The translations under genes were made by a program, and so were the position numbers. This document shows, piece after piece, positions 1 through 10,964 of a stretch of 64,000 nt of DNA. The DNA is from Fallopia convolvulus (Eukaryota > Streptophyta > Magnoliopsida > Caryophyllales > Polygonaceae): contig OZ024724.1 in assembly GCA_964016875.1 (NCBI GenBank), positions 15,604,501-15,668,500 on the forward strand. Direction: 5' to 3'. The notes below the pieces were generated by a model. That model had not been told where the DNA came from and did not search any database. It saw only the letters and a list, made by a program, of their open reading frames with translations. Position 1 is the stretch's first letter, and each line of letters starts with the position of its first letter.

Positions 1-2233
1 GAGCAACACTGAAGAGTTCCCCTCTTGTGTACCAAACTCTAGGGGAGCCGCCTCCTCTACAGGCTCCGAGTGCCTCATCTTCTGGGCAACTGTAATGTCC
101 AGTTCCCTTCCAAGCTCGATTTCTTCTTTAGAGGCATCGTAGAGACCCTCTTTTTGTAGGAGCTTCTTGATTAGCCCGGAGTAGGGAAGGGAGCGGGACT
201 TGGAGGCCATGCACTTTTCCATGTGCCCAAGGATAATTCGGGGAAGATTTATGGGCTTCTTGAGGAGGAAGTGGTAGAGGATGATGGCATCGGGGATGTT
301 GACGACCAGGCGCTTTTCTTGGCGTGGGATCACCACGTTGATGATGAATTGGTGAGCGAGCTTGGCGACCAAGGACAGATGATGCGTCGAGAGGACCTTA
401 GAGGGAACCCGACCCTCAAAAATTGTGTTGTACACCTCGGCGCTGTTGAAGTCGCCCCAGAGTTTTCTGGGCACCTCGCTAAGCCCTTGACCAGGGACCT
501 GGAGTTGAAGGCGGATCGTAGACGTTGTAAAAATGAACTCGTCGCCTTCGTGGGAGAGAGTTCCCTGAGTGCCGTCGTTGGTGATAGTGAAGTTGTTGTA
601 GAATTGACGCACTTGTGAGGGATCTACTCTCACAGTTTCTTGGCAGAGTCTCTCCCAGCCCTAGGCCTTGATCAGTTCCCACAGTTCCTCCAGACCATTT
701 TCAGTTAGCACCTCTTTGGAAACAATGAGGTGAGGGAGAAGCTTTCGGCGCTCAGTGACATGATGCTTGGTGGTCCCCTTCCCTTTCCTTGACTTGCTTT
801 TGGATTTGTTCCCCCTGGAGACCGTGCGAGGTCCTTTCTGCTGAGGGGGTGCAGCCGCTTCGATCATAAGCACGCGGTCCCTTGGTGGTGGGGAACTCGC
901 GGACACCAACATTTGGTGTCCAGGTGTAGGGATACGTGCTGGCTCCTTTGTAGCTGGAGCTTCTTCTTCTTCTTCGACCTCATCATGGGAGGTCCCTTCT
1001 TCCTCGGAGGAGCTCGAACTGGAGCCCTCCGCGTCATCTCCAGGATGACTTGTTGTTGCCTCAGCACCTCCAGCTGGTGCGAGGTCCCTTGTCTCTGTGG
1101 GCTCTTGAGGGGCAACCTTTTCTGGGGACTTTGTCCCTTGGGAGACTGTGTGCTCAGAGGGACCCCTGTTGAGTTCTTCCTCGATGGCCTTGAGCTGGGC
1201 TTCCTCCTCCAAAGATCCCATGATGATCGGAGGAGGGGACTTGGTCATTTTGCCGATGACCACAGAAAGAGGAAGATCGTCGTCGTCTGAGGAGAGGGCG
1301 ACGGTACTTTTGGATGGTGAGGGAGAGGGGAGTTTGGTGGTGGTGGGAGACGTGATGGAAGAGGGGAGAGAAGAAGAAGGAATAGGGGTTGTGAGTTGAG
1401 TGGAAGGAGGAGGAAGGGATCTGCGGTCCTGTGGAGGAGAGATCCCCGAAGCGGAGATGGGAGTGGTGGAAATGTGTTTTGGTGAGGAAGGAGAAGGAGT
1501 TTTGTGAGGTGAAGGTGGAGTTGGAGATCCTGTAATGATGGGAACGAGAGGAAGTGAAGGAGGTTGGGATGTTGGAGTTCCCATCGTGGCGGGAACTGGA
1601 GGAGGTGGCGGAGGAGGTCCCTCGATTTGAAGAGGAGGGATGGAGGAGCTAGAGGGAAGTAAACTCTGGGGTTCGGAGTTCCCATCGTCGGAAGGAAAAG
1701 GGTAGGGAGGTTTGGGAGCACAAGAACTCTCCTTGGAGCAGTTCAGGTAGTCCTCAAATCGGAAGAAAGCCTTCTTTCTGGGCTCCGAGAATTCAGAGGC
1801 CTCAGAGTGTTTACGCTTTTTGGATTTGGAGGGGTCGTGGGAGTGTTTGGATTTTTTTGGATTTTGAGGGATCTTTTGATGAGTGGCGATGTTTGGATGA
1901 GTGGCGATGTTTGGATTTATGGGGGTTTTCATTGATGGAGGGGCGAGCATCTCCGAAGTTGTCAACGATGACAACTTCGGAGGAGGTGTTGGTGGTTGGA
2001 GGTGGAAGAGGAAGAGATTCGGAGGAGGAAGAGGTCCAGGAGACGGTTTCGTCGACCTGAGGAGGAGGAGGGGGCAAGAAGGGGCTTACTTGATTGTATA
2101 GCCCTTGAATGAGGACATCCTTCATGGTTGGGTCTTGTTCTTGCTCGATCTCGTTCAGTTGAGTGATGAAGAGAGTGCGAGGATTGGCAAGTACCCACTC
2201 TTTAATTTGTGCGAATGTGTGTTGAGGGGCCAT
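1..2233 (-). pseudogene. Envelope-position ORF of the SIRE-type element (broken, open at window edge)
   Basis: The first ATG is at 2233. About 130 residues read in that frame, then a proline/serine-rich basic and acidic low-complexity region follows with polyproline runs and KSK/KHRH repeats. The frame shifts at a run of seven T on the plus strand (1852-1858); downstream the protein continues in another frame to a TAG at 661-663, and beyond that stop the same frame stays open to base 1. That last ~220-residue part is compact (it includes KLWGDFNSAEV and LPRIILGHMEK) and resembles the domain annotated in plants as putative plant transposon protein, a recollection rather than a search result. 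Function is unknown; SIRE ORFs here have been called envelope-like, but I see no clear signal peptide or membrane segment. Confidence 0.75.
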
Positions 2234-2981
2234 TTTTGTAAGAATTTGGGAGGCTTTGGAGGTTTCTTGAAAAGAGAGTGAAAAGGATTTGGGGAAGACG
2301 AATGACAGGGATGTAAGATGGAGTAAAGGGCCTAAAAATGGCAAAGAGGGGTTTTAAAGGAGAGAGGAGATGAAGGGTAGAAAGGGAAGTGGAATAACCT
2401 CGATAACCGTTGCCCAATGAACGTGGGGCGCCGTTTCAACTTCTCAAGCACGCTTCTGGACACGCGTCACAATCTCTTGGGAAGTCCTTTTCAAATTTTG
2501 AATACTTGGCCTGTAACGCTTCAGAGCTTCTGACACGAAAGTCCGCTTCCCAAGTGGCGGTTTTTCTTTGAAGATTAGTCAGTGTTCCCTTTGTAGATGC
2601 AGCAGTTCCCATGATCTTTTCAAGGTCAGGGAGAGTGAAGTGGTTGAGGGAACTTCACACTCATCTTTTTGTGAGGCTAGGGAACTCAAAGGGAACCAGA
2701 CAATTTGCAACTCGATAAAGGAAATGTTTTGGCTCATGAGAAGCATTTGTCTGGTCCTTAGCTTAAGGTGGGTCATATGATCAACCGTCATGGTGGCTTG
2801 TAATGAGGGATAAAGGGAACTCTGGTTGATCATTTTGGGCCAAAAGAAATAGAGTTCCTTTGTACACATTTTTCTCTAGACTAGTAATCATGGCATAGTG
2901 AAAGCAATGAATCCAAGTTCCTTATCATGCAATTTTAGATAAACTAGTCAGGCATTGAGAGAGAGATAAACAGGGACTTGT
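2234..2981 (-). other. Non-coding spacer between pol and the envelope-position ORF
   Basis: No convincing reading frame on either strand. The short frames present are not homologous to anything I recognise. Several GTTCCC/GGGAAC words lie here, as in the rest of the element. It probably holds the leader of the 3' ORF; I see no obvious promoter. Confidence 0.6.
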
Positions 2982-5900
2982 TTAGTTTAGAGTTATCATC
3001 CCTAGAAGCATTCGAAAACGCTGGTAGGGACGTCTGTCTAAAGCTTTGGTAAAAATATCCGCAATTTGCTCTTCAGTTCTACAGTGTTTCATCGAAATGT
3101 TCCCATTCTCAACATTTTCACGTAGAAAGTGATGCCTTATATCAATATGCTTAGTTCTAGAATGATGCACAGGATTTTTGGAAATGTTTATGGCACTAGT
3201 GTTATCACAGAGTATGGGAACTGGGCCAAAAGACATACCGTAATCCTAGAGTTGTGACTTAAGCCATAGAACCTGGGAACAACATGATGCGGCAGCCACA
3301 TATTCAGCTTCAGCTGTGGAGAGTGCCACTGAGTTTTGCTTTTTAGATCCCCACGAAACTAAGCAAGACCCTAGGAACTGGGCCATTCCTGAAGTGCTCT
3401 TTCTGTCAACCAAGTGCCCTGCAAAGTCAGCATCTGTGTATGCAATGAGCTCAAGGGAACTGTTCCTTGGATACCAAAGGCACAAGTTATTGTTCCCTTT
3501 GAGATACCTGAAAATTCTCTTCACCTCTTTCAGGTGTGATTCCTTAGGGTTAGCTTGAAAACGAGCACAAAGACATACGGAGAACATGATATCAGGTCTA
3601 CTAGCTGTTAAGTAGAGAAGGGACCCGATCATACCTCGATAGTTCCTTTGGTCCACACTGATACCTGTTTCATCTGCATTTAGCCTTGAATTTGGGGAGA
3701 TGGGAGTGTCAATGGGCTTTGAATGTTCCATCCCATACTTCACGAGCATTTCCTTGATGTATTTCTGTTGATGGATCTTTGTTCCCTCCTTTGTTTGGGA
3801 TATTTGAAGTCCCAAGAAGAACGTGAGTTCCCCAATGAGACTCATCTCAAACTCATTGCTCATGAGGTCCTTGAACTTTTCTACAAGAGTTTCGTTAGTT
3901 GCTCCAAACACAATGTCATCAACATATACTTGCACAATCAAAATGTCTTTAGATTCTTTCTTTAAAAACAAAGTCTTGTCTATGGAACCACGAATGTATC
4001 CATGGGACAAGAGGAATTGAGCAAACATGTCATACCAAGCTCGGGGAGCTTGTTTGAGTCCGTAAAGGGCCCTTTCCAGGAAATAGACATGGTTGGGCAT
4101 TTTCTCATCTTCGAATCCTGGAGGTTGGGCCACATACACTTCTTCCTTGAGATGTCCATTTAGGAAGGCTGTTTTCACATCCATTTGATAAAGTTTGAAT
4201 CCCTTGTGAGCAGCATAGGCGATGAGGAGTCTGATTGCCTCGATCCTGGCAACTGGTGCGAAAGTCTCATCGTAGTCAATCCCTTCCTCTTGCCTGTATC
4301 CTTGTGCTACTAACCTAGCCTTGTTCCTTGCTACAGCTCCAGTATCATCGAGCTTGTTCCTAAAAACCCATCGGGTTCCTATGATGTTCTTGTTTTTGGG
4401 CCTAGGAACTAGCTTCCAAACTTTGTTTCTCTCGAATTGGTGGAGTTCCTCTTGCATGGCTTGAATCCAATCTGGGTCCTTTAATGCTTCTTTGATATTT
4501 TTGGGTTCCACCATTGAAACAAACGCGTTAAAAGCACAAAAATTATTGAGAGAGGAACGAGTCTGCACACCTTTAACAAGAGGGGAGATGATGTTCTCAA
4601 GAGGGTGGTCCTTCCTTTGTTGAAAGGTTCTTATATGAGTGAGTTCCTTTGCATGTGTATCATCCTCAGTCGATGTTTCTTTGTCATGGGAACTCTCATC
4701 TCCAGCTTCTTCATTTGATGTTTCTTCAGAGATTTCTGGCAGGTTTCCTCTTTGTTCCCCTTGAATACTTGATTCTGGCAAGGTATTGTCTTGGGGAACA
4801 GCAGAGTTGTTCCCTGAAGAGGGGACCTCGAGTGAGTTGGAGGTGTCTTGTGGTTCTTCTGAGGAAGGAACCTCGAGGAAGGTTTGATTAGTGAGGGTTG
4901 GACCTTCGTCGTTGTTCCCTGGTTGTGGGATATGGCTTGCACTTGGATAGTCTTCATCCCTTTTCCTTGGCTCATCCTCGTCATCATCATCGTCTTCATG
5001 TCTGACTAGCTTGAACAGAGTTCCCTTCCCTTGGGTCTCGGTTCCCATCTTTACAGACTTTTCATTGAAGACGACATGAATGCTTTCCTCTATCTTCTTG
5101 GTTCTTTTATTGTAGACCCTGTAAGCCTTGCTTTGTGATGAGTATCCCAGGAAGATCCCTTCGTCGCTTCTGGGGTCGAATTTGCCAAGATTGTCTTTGC
5201 CGTTGTTGTGAACAAAACATGTGCAACCAAATGTTCTCAAGTGTGAGATGTTTGGTTTTCTCCCTTTGATGAGCTCATAGGAAGTCTTGTTGATCAGGGG
5301 CCTTGTCATGGCTAGATTTAGGATGTATGTAGCTGTGGAGATTGCTTCAGTCCAGAAGTACTCAGGAACTCCACTTTCGATCATCATGGTTCTAGCCATG
5401 TCCTCCAGAGTTCTGTTCTTTCTCTCGACCACTCCATTTTGCTGAGGAGTGCGAGGAGCTGAAACGTTGTGAGAGATCCCATTTTGCTCACAGAAGTTTA
5501 GGAACTCCGAGTTTTGAAACTCAGTTCCGTGATCAGATCTGATTGCTTTCAGTTTCAGCCCCAAGCTTACTTCTGTTCTTTTGATGAAGGGCTCAAATTC
5601 TTCAAACGCTTGTGATTTTGCCTTCAAGAAAACAACCCAGGTGAATCTTGAAAAATCATCAATTAAAACATACATGTACCTTTTTCCACCGTAGCTAGCT
5701 GTTCTCATGGGACCACAGAGATCCATGTGAATCAACTCCAGGGACCTGGTTGTGCTTACCACCTTTTTGGGTTTAAAGGAGGTTCTGGTCTGTTTCCCTC
5801 GAACACATGCTTCACACATTTTGACTCCTTCGAGATTAATTCGTGGAAGACCAATGACCAGATCCTGTAGATAAAGCTTCAGGATTTAATTTACACCAGC

Positions 5901-6341
5901 ATGTCCCAATCTTCGATGCCAGAGTTCCGTGTCATCTTGGGAACTCGCAAGGCACAATTTCATTGGTGGTTCAAAGTTGGTGTCCACCACATACACATTG
6001 TTGTATTTTCTTCCTCTCAGAATTACTTTGTTGGTCTTCTTGTTGATGACGAGACATTCATCTGAGTCGAAAGTGACGATGTTGTTCCCTTGATCACACA
6101 TCTGGGAGACACTCAGCAGATTGTATCCCAGATCCTTTACCAGATTTACGTTGCTGACTTTGATAGATTTATTGAGCAACACTTCTCCTTTTCCAATAAC
6201 TTCTCCTTTGTTCTTGTTGCCAAATGAGACGTGGCCTCCTTCGGCATGAGTGTGGAGTGAGATGAGGATATCCTTGTTTCCTGTCATATGGTTCGAGCAT
6301 CCACTATCTATGAACCATGTACTGTTCCCTCTCACTGCCAC
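2982..6341 (-). pseudogene. pol: SIRE-type copia pol: protease, integrase, RT, RNase H
   Basis: One reading frame from 6341 to 2982 interrupted by only two stops, TAA at 5886-5888 and TAG at 3246-3248. In order: aspartic protease (WFIDSGCSNHM near the start), GAG-pre-integrase (ELWHRRLGHAG), CxxC, integrase core with acidic residues in IHMDLCGP, IRSDHGTEF and QQNGVVERKNRT, a long acidic Ser/Pro-rich linker, copia RT with an intact YVDD (VQVYVDDIVFG), and RNase H (AYTDADFAGH, STAEAEYVA, ILCDNTSAI). All catalytic motifs I looked for are present, so inactivation rests on the two stops and the frame break to gag. Order protease-integrase-RT is diagnostic of copia. Acts in virus-like particles to copy and integrate the element. 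Confidence 0.92.
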
Positions 6342-6354
6342 CTACAAGGAAAAG

Positions 6355-8295
6355 TTAGTGTTTTGAGACCCATGCAAGATGACTCTTGCCAGATCCCTTG
6401 CAAGGGAAAACATTTTCATTTAAGATATAGTCAGAAATGTTGATGTCTTTGGAATTTTGAGAGTTGGAGCTCCTTTGGTGATGAGTATGACGTTTTTGTC
6501 TGTTTGGGAACTCATGGCTTCTAGGGGTTTGGGCTCTCTTCTTGGGACATGCATCCTTGTAGTGCCCATGAGCACCACAGTGCCAACATGTCTTGTAGTA
6601 TTCTCCCAGGTAGTATTTTGGGTGTGGTCTCTGGATACGGTTCCTATCCATGGTTTCTTTGTTGTACACTCGAGACCCATTTCCCTTAGCAATTTTGACA
6701 TAGATTCTATGTCCAGAGTTCCCAGTATAGTAGTCTTTCTCACCATTGTTTCCACTCTCTAGGACCCTGATTTTCTCCTCGAGATGAGCATTTTTCTGTT
6801 TCTTGCACTGGAGTTCTAAGGCCCTACACTCATGGATCTCATGTTCGCTCAGGGGTGACTTTCTGTTCTTGGAGCACTCACCTTTGTATCCTATGCCATT
6901 TCTGGCTGGGACAAACTTAATTTGGGAACTAGAGGCTTCAGGATGTTCGGGAGTCTTACTCAGGTTTTGCAGGAGGGTGTTCTCATCTTTCTCTAAAGTT
7001 TTGATTTCTCTTTCTAGATCTACGATGTGAGACACATGGGACTTGAGTTTTTCTAGAAGGGATATGCAGTTGGGACAGGGCTCAAGACCAACTAATTGAG
7101 AATTTATGTGTTCCTGTTTTTCCAACTTGTTTTGCAGTTTTATGTTATCTTTAACAAGACTTGAAAGAATTTTCAACAATTCAGGTTTTTCATAATTACT
7201 CAAGGAATCAAGAACAGTTTCAGTGGTTACCTCACTGGGTTGTTCCCCAGTGGTTTCTCCTATGGCCATGCCACACATGTCTGGGAGTGCCCATGCTTCA
7301 GGATCTTCGTCTTCATCATCGCTCCAAGTAGCGATGTAGGCCTTCTTTCCTTGCTTTCTGCCTTCAGTTCCTTGTGGACATTCCTTCGCAAAATGTCCTT
7401 TCCTGTTGCATTTGTAGCAAGTCACTTCTGAGAGATCCTTCTCTGTGGGCTTTCTTTGGGAACTCTGTCCCTTTCCCCAATTCCCACTGTTCCGTTGAGA
7501 CTTTCCTTTGTAGAAATTTCGAAGAGCTCTTGTCACAAGGACTAGCTCTTCATCCTCTTCTTCTTCGGAGTCTTCATGTTGTTCTTGGGTTGATTTGAGC
7601 ATTTTTTCGATCTTGAGTGCAATCCCTCGATGAGCTCGACTTTGTTCCTTATCATCGATCTTCCTCTTCTCATGTCCCACTAACTTTCCAAATACTTGAT
7701 GGAGCATAAGCGTTCTATTTTCTGGGTTTTCCTTGAACATCGTTCTTTCATTTGCCCATTCTCCAATCAATCCATTGAAGAGTTGTTGGACCTTCATTTT
7801 GTGGGTGATTTCTTCTTTTGTGATCCCCAATCCTTCCATCTTAGTGCAAAGTCCTTCAAACCGAGATTGGTAGCTATCGACGGACTCTCCCATCTCCATT
7901 TGGAAGTTGTAGAACTCCCTCTTTGCGTTCATTTGAAGATCTTCTCTGAGATCTGAGTTCCCAACGTGCATTTGTTGGATGGCTTCCCACATTTCCTTGG
8001 CTGTGTCAAGGTTGGCAACCCTGTCACAATCTTGTACGCACATGGACCTTTTTAGATACTGTTTTGCTTTGTAGTTTGCCTCCATGCACTTGTACTCGTT
8101 GGGACCCCACTTTGAGAGATCGTTGACAATAGCTGGATCGATTTCGAAGTTCCCCCTTTCGATGACGCACCAGGCTTGGTAGTCTTGGCCACGCATCCAA
8201 TCTTTCATGTCGCGTTGCCAGCTTTCAAATCTTCCTGTTATAAGCCTTGGCGGCTTGCTGGTATTGTTCCCCACCTGAGTAAGTTCCTGAGCCAT
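6355..8295 (-). CDS. gag: SIRE-type copia Gag polyprotein
   Basis: 646 codons starting at an ATG 36 bp downstream of the PBS. The N-terminal ~200 residues have the DUF4219/UBN2-type copia capsid pattern (SWQRDMKDWMRGQDYQAW, MWEAIQQMH). A first zinc knuckle, CYKCNRKGHFAKEC, follows an acidic stretch near residue 290. A long, partly coiled-coil region comes next (LEKLKSHVSHIVDLEREI), then a second knuckle, CWHCGAHGHYKDAC, near residue 570. Two widely spaced knuckles are unusual outside SIRE-like elements. The frame is undamaged. Gag ends at TAA 6355, 14 bp before the first pol codon given here and in a different frame, so pol expression needs a frame change or splicing, or the junction is broken. 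It forms the particle shell and binds RNA. Confidence 0.9.
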   Translation of the reverse strand: MAQELTQVGNNTSKPPRLITGRFESWQRDMKDWMRGQDYQAWCVIERGNFEIDPAIVNDLSKWGPNEYKCMEANYKAKQYLKRSMCVQDCDRVANLDTAKEMWEAIQQMHVGNSDLREDLQMNAKREFYNFQMEMGESVDSYQSRFEGLCTKMEGLGITKEEITHKMKVQQLFNGLIGEWANERTMFKENPENRTLMLHQVFGKLVGHEKRKIDDKEQSRAHRGIALKIEKMLKSTQEQHEDSEEEEDEELVLVTRALRNFYKGKSQRNSGNWGKGQSSQRKPTEKDLSEVTCYKCNRKGHFAKECPQGTEGRKQGKKAYIATWSDDEDEDPEAWALPDMCGMAIGETTGEQPSEVTTETVLDSLSNYEKPELLKILSSLVKDNIKLQNKLEKQEHINSQLVGLEPCPNCISLLEKLKSHVSHIVDLEREIKTLEKDENTLLQNLSKTPEHPEASSSQIKFVPARNGIGYKGECSKNRKSPLSEHEIHECRALELQCKKQKNAHLEEKIRVLESGNNGEKDYYTGNSGHRIYVKIAKGNGSRVYNKETMDRNRIQRPHPKYYLGEYYKTCWHCGAHGHYKDACPKKRAQTPRSHEFPNRQKRHTHHQRSSNSQNSKDINISDYILNENVFPCKGSGKSHLAWVSKH

Positions 8296-8330
8296 TTTGG
8301 CACCTGCGATGCTAACACAAATCTAGAGCG

Positions 8331-8345
8331 CCTGCTCTGATACCA
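8331..8345 (-). other. Primer binding site (tRNA-Met type) of the SIRE element
   Basis: The minus strand reads TGGTATCAGAGCAGG, matching the usual complement of initiator tRNA-Met 3' end used by plant copia elements. It starts two bases after the CCAACA end of the LTR. Confidence 0.93.
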
Positions 8346-8347
8346 AT

Positions 8348-9404
8348 TGTTGGATCGTAATCGGTTAGCAGTGAGCTTGGGAACTGGCAATTAAGCTGTT
8401 CCCAAGGCAGCGGAAGTAAATAATCGCAAGTAATAAAAACAGTGAAAGGCACAGTTCCTTTATAGAGGAACCCCACTACAACCAACTAGTTGTATGGGTA
8501 AACATCTACCTCCGCTTGGAGGATTTTGAATGACTTACTTATATTTATTGCTTTGTTCCTTAGTTACACAGCCGGATTTACACTTCTCTGTTCCTACAAG
8601 TTCTTCCTAACTCTAGCAACACTAGTAAATCCTCTCAACTGAGTTCCTAAGCTCACAACAGCAAAACACATGTAACTCAAATCTTACGCTGACTTCTCAG
8701 TTCCCTTGCTCCAGGGAACTTCAGCTTCACCGTCGTCGAGATCACACACTCGCCGGCGGGGACTTCTCTTCCTTTTCTTTCTTTTCTCTGATGTGGGTGT
8801 TTGTAAGTTCTAGGAGAAGTACTCAGACCGAGTATTATTCATTTGGCTTTATAGTCCATTTGTCTTGGGCAGTCGCATCTTTCGTTTGTGTCCAAAATGC
8901 CCTTTGCTTGATGCCCAAGTTGTACTTTCTTCACATGTGACTTTGGTTTGAACTAGGTCAACTTCTTGAATCAATCGGACCGTTGGATGAAGCATGACAG
9001 TCTGATCCTCAAACTGTTCCCTCTGGCTGTCTGAGACAGAATCCCGCGATCTGCGCTGAACGGTCGTTGTCTTCACATGTGAGTTCCCATTTCATGGGAA
9101 CTGACTTCTTTAGAGTTCCCTTGATGGAAACTCTTCATCGTTGTAAGCTTGTGTTTTCTTGTTTGTTTCTGGGAGTTCCCACTTCATGGGAACTTTCCTC
9201 TTTAGAGTTCCCTTGATGGAAACTCTTCATTGTGGCCAGTAGTGGCTTTGTCATTCATAGGAGTTCTTGGCTGTACCTGTGTTCCTTAGAAATACTTGAA
9301 CAAACCACATTAATTCCCTATGGCATTTGTCATTATCAAAACTTAAAGAGAAGTGAATCGTTGAACCGTTGCTTAGAACCAGAGGTCCCAACAACGTCCC
9401 AACA
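8348..9404 (-). repeat. 5' LTR of the SIRE-type element
   Basis: Bounded by TGTTGG at 8348 and CCAACA at 9404, a 6-bp terminal inverted repeat; an alternative outer end is CCAACA at 9393. It adjoins the PBS, and Tat-element coding DNA resumes outside it. I count eleven GTTCCC or GGGAAC words in it. A block of about 63 bp at 9081-9143 is repeated at 9173-9234 (period 92), each copy containing a GTTCCC...GGGAAC inverted pair. Confidence 0.85.
8847..8854 (-). promoter_or_regulatory. Candidate TATA box of the SIRE LTR
   Basis: The minus strand reads CTATAAAG, about halfway through the LTR and followed by AT-rich DNA. This is a plausible core promoter for the genomic transcript, placing the start near 8820. 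Inference from sequence only. Confidence 0.5.
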
Positions 9405-10309
9405 CTTCTTCTTCCCTAGGGAGGAGTTTCTTTGCTACATCTCTGATTCAACGTAAACTACGATCGAGTGATAAGAGACCCCCTTTGGACCCCAAGGTGA
9501 AGATAGAGGCAGCGGCGAAGGTGACCCCTGCCAAGAGATCATCGCCTGACGTTACCGAAGTCATTGACCTGGACGAGAAGGGTCCCTCAGATCTGTGGCA
9601 AAAGCTCTGTGGTGCTCATGGCTCAAAGAAGTTTCGCTTGGAAGTTCCCAGTCCTGTCCTGGTTAGAGACGTTGGTCTGTCGATTTGGAAGGTTTGCTTC
9701 CTCCCAATTACTCTTCTTCTTTTTTTTATCTTACTGCGGACGATATCCTACCTTGGTGTATAGGCCTTACAAAACGTTCTCTGGGTTACGGATGCCGTTG
9801 ACAAAGAAGACCAGATCCTAAGAGAGCATCAGGCTAAGTGGGACGCTGAGAAGGCTGCCTTGGAGAGGGAAACAATTCTTGCGGTCGAACGCGAGAAGAC
9901 GGACGCAAGCAAGCTTGCGAAACTTGCTGAGACGGTCAAGCATCAGTCTTCCCAAGCTGCTTTGGATCGATCCAAGATCGTTGAGCTCGAGGCCACAAAC
10001 AGGAGAATTCTTAAGGAGGCTGGCGAGATCGAAGCCTACTACTCGATGATGTCTATGGTGGAAACAATCAAACAATTCGTGGTTGGTCAGCATTCGGACT
10101 AGGACTTGGATGTTGAGATTGCGTCCATTCAAGATTACTATCCCCTAGATCAGTCGGCTCCAGGCGATGAGCTTTTGGCCTCTCTTAACGCGGAGGAAGA
10201 TGGCGGTGATCGTGATCCGAGTGCAAGCGTAACACTTGACCAAGGCAAAGGGCTGGATGGGCTTTCAACGGAACAACTAAGGGGCACTTCCGACAAAGAT
10301 GAAGATTAG
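9405..10309 (+). pseudogene. Antisense accessory ORF of the Tat element, with intron
   Basis: The frame is open from the SIRE junction through MDPKVKIEAA-like sequence to IWK at 9691. A 72-bp intron follows (GT at 9692, TAG ending 9763, strong pyrimidine tract), and the frame resumes in phase at 9764 as ALQNVLWVTDAVDKEDQ. Exon 2 is a heptad-rich coiled coil (WDAEKAALERETILAVERE), with TAG at 10100-10102 and an acidic C-terminal tail ending at 10309. Order and composition resemble the C-terminal half of plant proteins labelled putative gypsy-type transposon, which lie antisense to pol in Tat elements. The N-terminal half is cut off by the SIRE element and should resume beyond the left edge. 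Function unknown. Confidence 0.7.
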
Positions 10310-10964
10310 GGCCGCGATCCCTTGTAAAAGATTTTTGTGGTGGTTTTTTTTTTTAACAAACTGTTGTTAGTTTGTATGGGCCATTTAGGGGCCACGAACA
10401 ATATTTATCCGTTGAGTGGACGAATTCTCTTCTTCACGAAGAGAAAGTAGACATTTTTGGTGCATGCACGCTTTCTTTCATGCGTATTTTAGCTTGGTAT
10501 TGTCCTTCCTTTATGTGCAGGGATTTTAGGACGCGCGGATGCTTCGGATTGAAGGCTTCAAGTCGAGGAATCATGCAGAAGTCTCTGGTCACGGGTGGCA
10601 GCTGCGCTTATTGAAGGATGTTTCCAAGCAGGTGACGAGTATCGCGTCGGGACTCGAGCTCGGGAAGTTCGGACAATTAAAGACGTCTTTAGTCTAGGAT
10701 TAGTTACCTCTACGGTTTGGACTTGTGTTTGATTGTATGATGTATTCTACATGATAATGAATTAAATATGCTTTTGTTTTAATACTTCTACTCATGCAAA
10801 AAAAAAAGAAAATAAATGTGATTAAGTAATGACGCATGCAAATGTCATTCATTCAACGAAAAACCATAACATAGAAGTCACACAACAAGGAACTGTTCAC
10901 ACAAACAAGTTGATCACAAACGCACTATGAAAAGGATGAACTTAGAGCAAAGGCAAGATAATAA
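10310..10964. other. Intergenic spacer between the antisense ORF and Tat integrase
   Basis: AT-rich DNA between convergent genes, with a T run near 10345 and an A run near 10798. It probably holds the 3' ends of both transcripts. No coding signal seen. Confidence 0.55.

Larger units (their letters stand above)
1..9404 (-). mobile_element. SIRE/Maximus-type Ty1/copia retrotransposon, 3' end beyond the window
   Basis: On the minus strand the order is 5' LTR, tRNA-Met-type PBS, gag with two zinc knuckles, protease, integrase, reverse transcriptase and RNase H, a spacer of about 750 bp, then a long proline/serine-rich ORF in the envelope position that runs off the left edge. Copia domain order plus an extra 3' ORF is the known hallmark of the SIRE/Maximus lineage. 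The 3' LTR is not in the window, so no TSD can be checked. The element is inserted into the antisense ORF of a Tat element, which resumes at 9405. Coding is damaged but close to intact. The words GTTCCC and GGGAAC recur throughout. Confidence 0.88.

Noticed and set aside
913..1290. Plus-strand open frames at 223-618 and 913-1290
   Set aside because: They are antisense to the SIRE 3' ORF and mirror its Ser/Pro/Glu-rich composition; no family resemblance.
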